Counted from the stretch's first letter, positions 1-5,606 are shown. The stretch: 9,762 nucleotides of DNA from DATKEH01 sp035546355 (GCA_035546355.1 DATKEH010000427.1:1-9762); one strand, 5' to 3'. Notes: generated by a model not told the origin, from the letters alone. Numbers and translations are program-made.

Positions 1-1178
1 AGGGCGGCGATCCCCATCCCCCCGGAGACGCAGAGGGTGGCGATGCCGCGCTGGCCGCCGTTCCTGGACAGCCCGTGCATCAGGGTGACCAGGATCCGCG
101 CGCCGGTGCAGCCGATGGGGTGGCCGAGGGCGATGGCGCCGCCGTCGGGGTTGACCCGATCGCGGGGGAAGGGGAGCTGGCGCAGGCAGGCGAGGACCTG
201 GCTGGCGAAGGCCTCGTTCAGCTCCACCTGGTCGACGGCTGCGGCGTCGAGCCGGCGGCGGCCCAGCAGCCGCTGCACCGCCGGCACCGGGCCGATGCCC
301 ATGACCCGCGGGTCCACCCCGACCACCTCCCAGTCGAGCAGGTAGCCCGCGGCAGCGAGCCCCAGCTCGGCGGCCGCGGCTTCCGACGCCACCACCATGG
401 CGGCCGCCCCGTCGGTGATCCCCGAGGCGTTGCCGGCGGTCACGGTGCCCCCCTCGCGGAAGACGCAAGGCAGCCGGGCCAGCGACTCGGCGGTGACGCC
501 GGAACGGGGGTGCTCGTCGCGGTCGACGACCACGCCTCCCTGGCGCCCCGGCACGGTCACCGGCACCACCTCCTCGGCGAAGCGGTCGCTCGCCCACGCC
601 CGCTCGCTGTACTGCTGGCTCTCGGCGGCGTAGGCGTCGGCGGCGCCGCGGTCGATGCCCGCCTCCGCCGCTAGCTCCTCGGCCGTCTCGCCCATCACCA
701 GCCCCGACAGGGGATCGTCGAAGCCGTCGCGGTACATGCCGTCGACCACCTCGGCGTGGCCGAGGCGGTACCCCCAACGGGCCCGCGGCAGCAGGTAGGG
801 GGTGTTGGACATGCTCTCGGTGCCGCCGGCCAGCACCACCCGCGCCTCGCCGAGGCGGATGGCGCGGGCGGCGCACAGCACCGCCTGCAGCCCGGACCCG
901 CAGGCCTGGTTGACGGTGAAGGCCGGCCGCTCGTGCGGCACCCCGCTGCGCCAGGCGATCTGCCGCGCGCTGTTGGGGCCTCCCCCCGCCTGCCGGGCGT
1001 GGCCGAACACCACCTGGTCGATGCGGTCGCCCCCCAGGCCCGCCCGCTCCAGCGCGGCGGTGGCGGCGGCGACGCCGAGATCGGCCGCGGTCAGCGGCGC
1101 CAGGGCGCCCCCGAACCTGCCGATGGGGGTTCGCACCGGCGCCGCCAGCAGGATGCGCCCCGCCTCAGGGGGGGTCAT
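1..1178 (-). CDS. Thiolase (acetyl-CoA C-acyltransferase), 3' end cut by window edge
   Basis: This gene encodes a thiolase, which condenses or cleaves acyl-CoAs (beta-ketoacyl-CoA + CoA to acyl-CoA + acetyl-CoA) in the cytosol. The reading frame is open from the ATG at 1178-1176 to base 1, giving 392 codons. Visible motifs are the nucleophile cysteine in QACGSG (Cys93), NEAFA (321-325), the glycine-rich GGAIALGHPIGCTGAR with catalytic His353, and the second catalytic cysteine in LCVSGGMG (Cys383). Family members are about 390-395 residues, so only a few C-terminal residues lie beyond the edge. The start lies 4 nt after the hydratase stop. A G-rich stretch in the end of the hydratase gene could serve as ribosome binding site, so the two are probably one operon and translationally coupled. 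Whether it works in beta-oxidation or in biosynthetic condensation (PHB or butyrate type) cannot be told from sequence. The family call is secure; the substrate is not known. Confidence 0.95.
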   Translation of the reverse strand, partial: MTPPEAGRILLAAPVRTPIGRFGGALAPLTAADLGVAAATAALERAGLGGDRIDQVVFGHARQAGGGPNSARQIAWRSGVPHERPAFTVNQACGSGLQAVLCAARAIRLGEARVVLAGGTESMSNTPYLLPRARWGYRLGHAEVVDGMYRDGFDDPLSGLVMGETAEELAAEAGIDRGAADAYAAESQQYSERAWASDRFAEEVVPVTVPGRQGGVVVDRDEHPRSGVTAESLARLPCVFREGGTVTAGNASGITDGAAAMVVASEAAAAELGLAAAGYLLDWEVVGVDPRVMGIGPVPAVQRLLGRRRLDAAAVDQVELNEAFASQVLACLRQLPFPRDRVNPDGGAIALGHPIGCTGARILVTLMHGLSRNGGQRGIATLCVSGGMGIAA

Positions 1179-1182
1179 GGGA

Positions 1183-1992
1183 CTACCGCCCCTGGAACTG
1201 CGGCTTGCGCTTCTCGACGTAGGCGCCGAGGCCCTCGCGCGCGTCCTGGCTCTCGAACAGCTGCTGCTGCAGCTCCCGCTCGATGGCGAGGCCGCTCTCG
1301 AACGGTACCTCCCAGCCGCTCTGCACCGAGCGCTTGATGCGGCCGGCGGCCTTGGCCGCCTTGTTCGGCGGGCAGAACTGCCGGGCGTAGGCGTGCAGCT
1401 GGGCGGCGAAATCGTCGCCCTCCAAGAGCTGGTTGACGATCCCCCACTCCAGGCACTTCTCGTAGGAGATCAGCTCGCCGCTCACCATCAGCTCGATGGA
1501 GCGGCTCTTGCCGATCATCCGCGACAGCCGCTGCGTGCCGCCGGTTCCGGGGAGCACGCCGAGGGTGATCTCCGGCAGGCCGACCTTGCCCGAGCCCTTC
1601 TTCGCCACCCGGATGTCGGCGGCCATGGCGATCTCCAGGCCGCCGCCCACCGTGTGCCCCTCGAGCGCGGCGAGCACCAGCTTGGGGGTCTGCTCGAGGC
1701 GGTTCAGCGTCTCGTTGGCGTGCAGGCAGAAGTAGTACTTGAAGGTCGGGTCCGCCTGCTTGAGCATGTTGATGTCGGCCCCGGCGCAGAAGAACTTGTC
1801 CCCCCTCCCCTGCAGCACGATCACGTGCACGTCGTTGTCGAAGCGCGCCTCGAGGATTCTCTCGTCGAGCTGGCGCATCATGTCGTGCGTGTAGCAGTTG
1901 GCGGGCGGGAAGTCGAGGGTGAGGTAGGCGACGCCCTCGCGCGCCTCGTACTGCACCAGGGTCTGGGGTGGGGCAGGGGTTTCTACGGTCAT
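1183..1992 (-). CDS. Enoyl-CoA hydratase / crotonase family protein
   Basis: This is a 269-residue cytosolic crotonase-fold enzyme, expected to hydrate trans-2-enoyl-CoA to 3-hydroxyacyl-CoA. The oxyanion-hole segment FFCAGADI (67-74) and the glycine-rich EGHTVGGGLEIAMAADIR (111-128) are both present. The two acid residues used by true hydratases are also present, Glu120 in GGGLE and Glu141 in LPEITLG, followed by GTGGTQRL. Having both glutamates favours hydratase over isomerase or other crotonase activities. The ATG at 1992 is preceded by an excellent Shine-Dalgarno, GGAGGAG (complement of 1998-2004), 5 nt upstream. The gene is first in an operon with the downstream thiolase, consistent with consecutive steps of fatty acid or short-chain acyl-CoA turnover; no 3-hydroxyacyl-CoA dehydrogenase is in view. 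The C-terminal third, with ...CPPNKAAKAAGRIKR..., is not diagnostic of a substrate to me. A palindrome upstream may be its operator. Confidence 0.93.
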   Translation of the reverse strand: MTVETPAPPQTLVQYEAREGVAYLTLDFPPANCYTHDMMRQLDERILEARFDNDVHVIVLQGRGDKFFCAGADINMLKQADPTFKYYFCLHANETLNRLEQTPKLVLAALEGHTVGGGLEIAMAADIRVAKKGSGKVGLPEITLGVLPGTGGTQRLSRMIGKSRSIELMVSGELISYEKCLEWGIVNQLLEGDDFAAQLHAYARQFCPPNKAAKAAGRIKRSVQSGWEVPFESGLAIERELQQQLFESQDAREGLGAYVEKRKPQFQGR

Positions 1993-1997
1993 GGCGT

Positions 1998-2004
1998 CTC
2001 CTCC
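1998..2004 (-). promoter_or_regulatory. Strong Shine-Dalgarno of the enoyl-CoA hydratase gene
   Basis: The minus strand reads GGAGGAG here, 5 nt before the ATG at 1992. It fixes that start against the longer overlapping frame, which begins further upstream in a different phase. Confidence 0.8.
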
Positions 2005-2049
2005 GTGCGATCTGGATGGGTGAGGGTGGCGGAGCGCGCCGCCGGGGCG

Positions 2050-2065
2050 CGGGAGCGGCCTCCCG
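2050..2065. repeat. 6-bp stem-loop (CGGGAG / CTCCCG, 4-nt loop)
   Basis: The arms 2050-2055 and 2060-2065 are perfectly complementary around the loop CGGC. If the acyl-CoA operon is transcribed from further upstream, this hairpin would lie in its 5' leader. In GC-rich DNA such short stems arise by chance, so a role is only a possibility. Confidence 0.3.
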
Positions 2066-2067
2066 GC

Positions 2068-2087
2068 CGTGACGGAATTCTGTCACG
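2068..2087. promoter_or_regulatory. Near-perfect 20-bp palindrome, candidate operator
   Basis: The sequence CGTGACGGAATTCTGTCACG reads the same on both strands except at one symmetric pair (positions 7 and 14). It sits in the divergent region, 76 bp upstream of the hydratase start and 65 bp before the -35 of the rightward promoter. The size and symmetry fit a dimeric repressor site, as used by TetR- or GntR-type regulators of acyl-CoA genes. The minus-strand hexamer GTGACA within it resembles a -35 element, but I see no convincing -10 at the right distance. No regulator gene is in the window, so its identity is unknown. Confidence 0.45.
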
Positions 2088-2151
2088 AGGCGACAGGCGG
2101 CTCAACCCCGCGCCGCCGGGGGCGCCGCCGGCGCGAGGAGAGATCTGCCGC

Positions 2152-2180
2152 TTGACCCCTTCCCGGACCGTTCCTACAAT
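2152..2180 (+). promoter_or_regulatory. Sigma70-type promoter for the 2222-2920 gene
   Basis: TTGACC (2152-2157) and TACAAT (2175-2180) are separated by exactly 17 bp, each one mismatch from the consensus hexamer. An A at 2187 is 7 nt after the -10 and is a natural start point, giving a leader of about 35 nt before the ATG at 2222. The -10 also contains the T of a TTG at 2180 that could otherwise be taken as an earlier in-frame start, so this promoter argues against that start. Confidence 0.75.
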
Positions 2181-2221
2181 TGCTCGAGCTCTCTGGTACA
2201 GCTGTATCCGGCCGCACGCGC

Positions 2222-2920
2222 ATGATCACCGGTTACAACACCGACGTTCGCTATCGGGAGAAGGTCTTCCACGTGCAGACGGAGGACAAGGGGCTCACCA
2301 ACCCCTTCATCGAGAGCGTCGTCTACCACGGCGGCCAGGTCCTGGTGGCGAAGCGCTCGAGCTATTCCGACCTGATCCAGGACGGCAAGGGGAGCGAGGA
2401 CATCTCGGCGCGGATGGACCACCAGCACCGGATGATGATCGCCGCCATCCGCGCCGGCAAGCTGGACGCCAAGATGCAGGAGGCGCTGGGTCCCTTCGTG
2501 GCGAGCGGCGAGGAGACCGGGATCGGTGCCGAGGCGGTAGGGGGGCTGCTGGAGATGGCCCGGTCCGACGCCGGCCCCACGCTCGACCAGGTGATCCTCG
2601 AGTACCTCACCACCGAGGCGCAGCAGGACCAGCTCGAGCTGGCTCTCGACGACTCCGCCGGGCTGGCCGCCGGCAACTCCTGCCTCCTGCAGCTGCGGGC
2701 CAGGTCGTCGCGCAGCGGGCTGCCGGTCTCGGGCGCCCAGGTGGCGGTGAAGATGATCTCGACGCTGCGCCCGCCGTTGATGCTGGGGGAGGGCACGACG
2801 GACGAGGAGGGCAGCCTGGAGATCGAGGTGGCGATCCCGGAGATGAGCTCCGGCGCCGCGGCCGTCATCATCAGCGCCTCGAGCCTGATCGGCAGCGCCG
2901 AGCTCAAGCAGCTGCTGTAG
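2222..2920 (+). CDS. Conserved-type protein of unknown function with C-terminal beta-sandwich-like region
   Basis: This gene encodes a 232-residue soluble protein with no signal peptide or membrane segment. I cannot give it a function. The N-terminal module (about 1-55), with YREKVFHVQTEDKG and a short beta-type stretch VVYHGGQVLVAKRSSYSDL, resembles an uncharacterised domain I associate with Acidobacteriota and delta-proteobacterial hypothetical proteins (from memory, unverified). The middle (60-150) is polar and helical, starting with DHQHRMMIAAIRAGKLD. The C-terminal part (about 155-222) looks like a carboxypeptidase-regulatory-like or Ig-like beta domain: LPVSGAQVAVKM, then GTTDEEGSLEIEVAIP. 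I chose ATG 2222 because the in-frame TTG at 2180 lies in the promoter -10. No clear Shine-Dalgarno precedes 2222. It is transcribed alone from a strong promoter, and its 3' end faces thiS 8 bp away. Confidence 0.8.
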   Translation: MITGYNTDVRYREKVFHVQTEDKGLTNPFIESVVYHGGQVLVAKRSSYSDLIQDGKGSEDISARMDHQHRMMIAAIRAGKLDAKMQEALGPFVASGEETGIGAEAVGGLLEMARSDAGPTLDQVILEYLTTEAQQDQLELALDDSAGLAAGNSCLLQLRARSSRSGLPVSGAQVAVKMISTLRPPLMLGEGTTDEEGSLEIEVAIPEMSSGAAAVIISASSLIGSAELKQLL

Positions 2921-2922
2921 GG

Positions 2923-2940
2923 CAGGGCTCAGCCGCCCTG
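2923..2940. terminator. Hairpin spanning the convergent stop codons, possible bidirectional terminator
   Basis: CAGGGC (2923-2928) and GCCCTG (2935-2940) form a 6-bp stem with a 6-nt loop. It lies just after the stop of the 2222-2920 gene and over the stop codon of the opposing thiS. No T-run follows on either strand, so it is at best an atypical terminator. Confidence 0.35.
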
Positions 2941-3132
2941 GACGAAGCGGACGATCTCGAGCCGGTCGCCCGCGGTCAGCGCCGTATCTCCGAACCGCTC
3001 GCGCCGCACGATCTCGCCGTTGCGCTCGACCGCCACCGTCCGCGGGTCGAGCTGGTGCGCCGCCAGCAGGTCGAGCACGCTGCTCCCCTCCGCCACCTCC
3101 CGCCGCTCCCCGTTCATCGTCAGCTCGATCAC
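2929..3132 (-). CDS. thiS: Sulfur carrier protein ThiS
   Basis: This is a 67-residue ubiquitin-like protein. In the ThiS family the C-terminal glycine is adenylated by ThiF, converted to a thiocarboxylate, and donates sulfur for the thiazole ring of thiamine with ThiG. The whole protein fits: an N-terminal strand IELTMNGE, a helix SSVLDLLAAHQLD, the stretch VAVERNGEIVRRE, then GDRLEIVRFVQGG ending in the required Gly-Gly. The start is GTG; a GGAGG (complement of 3134-3138) lies only 1 nt before it, which is unusually close. An ATG six codons in would remove the first beta-strand, so the GTG fits the family better. No thiG, thiF, thiE or other thiamine gene is adjacent, and I see no TPP riboswitch sequence (no CUGAGA box) upstream. 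MoaD is the alternative, but the VERNGEIV and FVQGG features favour ThiS. Confidence 0.88.
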   Translation of the reverse strand: MIELTMNGERREVAEGSSVLDLLAAHQLDPRTVAVERNGEIVRRERFGDTALTAGDRLEIVRFVQGG

Positions 3133-3175
3133 GCCTCCATCTTAGCCACCGGCCTGCGGCGTCTCCGCTGATCGC

Positions 3176-3195
3176 GCGGGCGGAATTCCGCCCGC
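3176..3195. promoter_or_regulatory. Perfect 20-bp palindrome in the thiS / tRNA divergent region
   Basis: GCGGGCGGAATTCCGCCCGC is identical on both strands. As RNA it could fold into an 8-bp GC stem with an AATT loop. It lies between thiS (leftward) and the tRNA promoter (rightward), 11 bp before that -35. No T-run follows on either strand, so an ordinary intrinsic terminator is not supported. It may be a protein-binding site, or a leader hairpin if thiS is transcribed from further right. Confidence 0.5.
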
Positions 3196-3206
3196 TCCCG
3201 GCCGGG

Positions 3207-3236
3207 TTGCCATCTCTAGCCCGGGTGCCCTAGAAT
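3207..3236 (+). promoter_or_regulatory. Promoter for the tRNA-Lys / tRNA-Leu unit
   Basis: TTGCCA (3207-3212) and TAGAAT (3231-3236) are 18 bp apart. Transcription would begin near 3242, about 9 nt before tRNA-Lys. The stretch between the -10 and the start point is pure G/C (CGGGGG), the type of discriminator known in stable-RNA promoters under stringent (ppGpp) control; that regulation is an inference here. This promoter may also feed tig, since no clear promoter is seen between the tRNAs and tig. Confidence 0.68.
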
Positions 3237-3250
3237 CGGGGGCCCGGCGT

Positions 3251-3326
3251 GGGCCGCTAGCTCAATTGGCAGAGCAGCAGACTCTTAATCTGCGGGTTCG
3301 GGGTTCGATTCCCTGGCGGCTCACCA
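3251..3326 (+). tRNA. tRNA-Lys (anticodon CTT)
   Basis: The cloverleaf folds fully by eye. The acceptor stem is GGGCCGC (3251-3257) with GCGGCTC (3316-3322), including one G-U pair. The D stem is GCTC/GAGC. The anticodon stem GCAGA/TCTGC encloses the loop CTCTTAA with anticodon CTT at 3284-3286. The T stem CGGGG/CCCTG has the loop TTCGATT. The discriminator is A at 3323 and CCA is encoded at 3324-3326. The anticodon reads AAG lysine codons. Confidence 0.97.
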
Positions 3327-3380
3327 CTCCCTTCCACATCCTGGCTGCTGGTACAGTCGGCTGGTAGTTCGGAAACGGCC

Positions 3381-3465
3381 GCGAAAGTGGCGGAACCGGC
3401 AGACGCGCTAGATTTAGGATCTAGTCCCGCAAGGGGTGGGGGTTCGAGTCCCCCCTTTCGCACCA
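3381..3465 (+). tRNA. tRNA-Leu (anticodon TAG)
   Basis: This is a class II tRNA with a long variable arm. The acceptor stem is GCGAAAG (3381-3387) with CTTTCGC (3455-3461). The anticodon stem CTAGA/TCTAG holds the loop TTTAGGA with anticodon TAG at 3415-3417. The variable arm TCCCGCAAGGGGT covers about 3425-3437, and the T loop is TTCGAGT. The discriminator is A and CCA is encoded at 3463-3465. It reads CUA/CUN leucine codons. It lies 54 bp after tRNA-Lys and 49 bp before tig, probably in one transcript with both. Confidence 0.97.
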
Positions 3466-3514
3466 GCCCCCGCACCCAGCCCCGAGACCGACTCGCCCGG
3501 AAAGGACCCTCCTG

Positions 3515-4768
3515 ATGAGCGTCGTGGTGTCCATCGAAGACGTCGGCCCCTGCCGCAAGCAGCTACGGATCGAAGTCCCCCAGCCGGCGGTCGAGGCCGA
3601 GACGCAACGGGTGGTGGTCGACTACCGCCGCCGGGTGCGGCTGCCGGGCTTCCGCAAGGGCAAGGTCCCGGCAGGCATGATCACCCAGCGCTTCCGCAAG
3701 GAGATCGAGCAGGAGGTCGTCGACCGGCTGGTACCGCGCTACTGGCGCCAGGCGGAGGCCGAGCAGCAACTCGACCCCCTGGCGCCACCCGAGCTGGCCG
3801 GCGTCGACTTCTCGCTCGGCGAGGGGATGACCTTCACCGCCGTGGTCGAAACGCGGCCGCGGGTCGAGCTCGGCGATCTCGATCACTTCCAGCTGCCCGC
3901 ACCGCCGCCCGACCCCGGCGACGAGGAGATCGAACAGCAGCTCGAGGAGCTGCGGCGCCGCGCCGGCGCCTGGAAGCCCGTCGACCGCCCGGCCGCCCGC
4001 GGCGACCGGGCGCTGGTCGTCATCCGCTCGGGGGACAAGGAGCCGCAGAAGGTGGCCGTCGAGGTGGGCGACGAGCGCGTGTGGGAGGAGCTGACGCTCG
4101 CCGTCACCGGCCTCGCCGCCGGTCAGTCCTCGCAGTTCCGCCGCGGCACCCAGGAGGGCGCCGAGCCCGAGGAGCTCCAGGTCACCGTCGAGGAGGTACA
4201 GGAGCTCGAGCCGGCGCCGGCCGACGACGAGCTGGCCAGGAAGGTGAGCCAGTTCGAGACCTTCGCCGAGCTACGCGAGCAGGTCGGCGAGAACCTGCGG
4301 CAGTCGCGGCGGCGCGACTATCGCCGCCAGCAGGAGCGGGCCCTCCTCGCCCAGCTCCGCGACCGCTACCCGCTCGAGCTGCCTCGCGGCGTGGTCGACA
4401 GCGAGACCGAGGAGATGGTCCGCGAATACGCCCATCAGCTCTCCCATCGGGGGGTCGACGTCGAGCGCTCCGGCATCGACTGGGGGGCGATCGCCGAGCA
4501 GCTGCGGCCGGAGGCCGAGCGGACGGTCCACTCCCGCCTGCTGGTCGATGCCATCGCCGAGCAGCGGGGGATCGAGGTGCCGGAGGAGCGGCTGGAGGAG
4601 GTCTTGACCGGCATCGCCCACTCGCGCCAGACCTCCGCCCAGGCAGTGCGACGCGAGCTCGACCAGCGCGGCCAGCTCGGCGCCCTGCGCAAGCAGCTGC
4701 GCCGCGAGGCCACGGTACGGGACTTGCTGCGGCAGGGTGGGGGAGTAGAATCCGATCGCAGCGATTGA
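3515..4768 (+). CDS. tig: Trigger factor, ribosome-associated chaperone
   Basis: Trigger factor binds at the ribosome exit tunnel and shields nascent chains. This 417-residue protein carries the ribosome-docking signature GFRKGKVP at 45-52 in its N-terminal domain. The C-terminal part (about 235-410) is helical and charged, as expected for the chaperone arms, with family-like stretches such as FAELREQVGENLRQ and PLELPRGVVDSETEEM. The region where the FKBP-type PPIase domain belongs (about 155-232) is short and diverged. It starts with an ARGDRALVV strand, but the usual active-site segment around 'IPGFE..L.G' is replaced by WEELTLAVTGLAAGQ, so prolyl isomerase activity is doubtful. The protein is slightly shorter than E. 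coli trigger factor (432). The start ATG has GGAAAGGA upstream with about 8 nt spacing. It is the first protein gene of the tig-clpP-clpX-lon cluster, 43 bp before clpP. Confidence 0.95.
   Translation: MSVVVSIEDVGPCRKQLRIEVPQPAVEAETQRVVVDYRRRVRLPGFRKGKVPAGMITQRFRKEIEQEVVDRLVPRYWRQAEAEQQLDPLAPPELAGVDFSLGEGMTFTAVVETRPRVELGDLDHFQLPAPPPDPGDEEIEQQLEELRRRAGAWKPVDRPAARGDRALVVIRSGDKEPQKVAVEVGDERVWEELTLAVTGLAAGQSSQFRRGTQEGAEPEELQVTVEEVQELEPAPADDELARKVSQFETFAELREQVGENLRQSRRRDYRRQQERALLAQLRDRYPLELPRGVVDSETEEMVREYAHQLSHRGVDVERSGIDWGAIAEQLRPEAERTVHSRLLVDAIAEQRGIEVPEERLEEVLTGIAHSRQTSAQAVRRELDQRGQLGALRKQLRREATVRDLLRQGGGVESDRSD
4724..4751 (+). promoter_or_regulatory. Candidate internal promoter for clpP within the end of tig
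   Basis: TTGCTG (4724-4729) and TAGAAT (4746-4751) are 16 bp apart, inside the last codons of tig. The -10 hexamer is the same as that of the tRNA promoter upstream. Transcription would start near 4758, giving clpP a leader of about 54 nt. A separate clpP promoter next to tig is known in other bacteria; here it is only predicted. Confidence 0.42.
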
Positions 4769-4811
4769 GATGCCGCGCGCCTGTTTGTAAACCACGGACG
4801 AGGAGCTAGCG

Positions 4812-5402
4812 ATGTTGGTCCCGATGGTTGTGGAGCAGACGAGCCGGGGGGAGCGCGCCTACGACATCTTCTCGCGGCTGCTCAAGGACAACATCATCTT
4901 CCTCGGGCGCGCCATCGACGACGACGTCGCCAACCTGGTCATCGCCCAGATGCTCTTCCTCGAAGCCGAGAACCCCGAGCGCGACATCGCCCTCTACATC
5001 AACTCCCCCGGCGGCTCGATCACCTCGGGGATGGCCATCTACGACACCATGCAGTACATCAAGCCCGACGTGGCCCCGGTATGCGTCGGCCAGGCGGCGT
5101 CGATGGCGGCGGTGCTGCTGGCCGGCGGGGCGAAGGGCAAGCGCGCCGTGCTGCCCAACAGCCGGGTGCTCATCCACCAGCCGCTGCTCTACGGGTTGCA
5201 GGGGCAGCAGACCGACATCGACATCCACGCCCGCGAGCTGCTGCGGATGCGCGCGCGCATCGACGAGATCCTCGCCGAGCACAGCGGGCGGCCGGTCGAG
5301 CAGGTCCACGACGACACCGAGCGCGATCGCATCCTGAGCGCCGAGGAGGCCGTCGACTACGGCCTGGCCGACCAGATCATGGCGCGGAGGAAGCCCGCAT
5401 GA
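4812..5402 (+). CDS. clpP: ATP-dependent Clp protease proteolytic subunit ClpP
   Basis: ClpP is the 14-subunit barrel serine peptidase that degrades proteins unfolded by ClpX or ClpA/ClpC. This copy has 196 residues. The catalytic triad is visible: Ser97 in GQAASMAA, His122 in LIHQPL and Asp172 in DTERD. The oxyanion and handle regions are intact (SPGGSITSGMAIYDTM, then QGQQTDIDIHARE). The N-terminus begins MLVPMVVEQTSRGERAYD, so the ATG lies almost where the E. coli precursor is cleaved, and no propeptide remains apart from the initiator Met. The Shine-Dalgarno GAGGAG (4800-4805) with 6-nt spacing supports this ATG; the in-frame ATG at 4824 would cut into the axial-loop residues. It is followed by clpX after 204 bp. 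Confidence 0.98.
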   Translation: MLVPMVVEQTSRGERAYDIFSRLLKDNIIFLGRAIDDDVANLVIAQMLFLEAENPERDIALYINSPGGSITSGMAIYDTMQYIKPDVAPVCVGQAASMAAVLLAGGAKGKRAVLPNSRVLIHQPLLYGLQGQQTDIDIHARELLRMRARIDEILAEHSGRPVEQVHDDTERDRILSAEEAVDYGLADQIMARRKPA

Positions 5403-5455
5403 CGGGTCTGCTATGCTGCCGTCAGTGACCTCGTCGAGGCGGTGCAGAGCAGGGC

Positions 5456-5475
5456 GCGGCGGCCTCCTCCGCCGC
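5456..5475. repeat. 7-bp inverted repeat in the clpP-clpX spacer
   Basis: GCGGCGG (5456-5462) and CCGCCGC (5469-5475) pair perfectly around the loop CCTCCT, 54 bp after the clpP stop. There is no T-run after it. It could end some clpP transcripts, protect a 3' end, or shape the clpX leader; nothing here decides between these. Confidence 0.35.
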
Positions 5476-5564
5476 TGTCCGGCGCGAGGAATAGGGCGTG
5501 TGGGAGGCGCGTTAGTAGAGAGCGAGGCGCGAGCTCCCAGCCCGAGAGCTGCAGTGGGCGTGGT

Positions 5565-5588
5565 GATCCGGCCAGCGATCCGGCCAGC
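5565..5588. repeat. Tandem 12-bp duplication just upstream of clpX
   Basis: The unit GATCCGGCCAGC occurs twice in direct succession (5565-5576 and 5577-5588), ending 18 bp before the clpX ATG and just before its ribosome binding site. It looks like a replication-slippage duplication in untranslated sequence. The spacer 5403-5606 otherwise contains a GC hairpin and no promoter that I could recognise with confidence. Confidence 0.7.
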
Positions 5589-5606
5589 CTAGAGCGGAGA
5601 GGAACC

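Noticed and set aside
2180..2221. TTG at 2180 as start of the hypothetical gene, adding 14 residues
   Set aside because: The TTG overlaps the -10 hexamer of the promoter and lies before the likely transcription start near 2187.
802..3171. Very long plus-strand open frame (789 codons) running across the thiolase, hydratase and hypothetical gene regions
   Set aside because: It is antisense to well-identified acyl-CoA genes, then runs out of frame through another real gene. The translation is low-complexity and Arg/Ala/Gly-rich, with no domain. GC-rich DNA has few stop codons, so such frames are expected.
3133..3250. TPP riboswitch upstream of thiS
   Set aside because: The minus strand of this region has no CUGAGA box or other conserved THI-box segment.
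3257..3475. Minus-strand small frame over the tRNA genes (with GLEPPPLAG and GNRTPNPQIKS)
   Set aside because: This is the familiar false protein made by translating the antisense of tRNA genes; both tRNAs fold perfectly on the plus strand.
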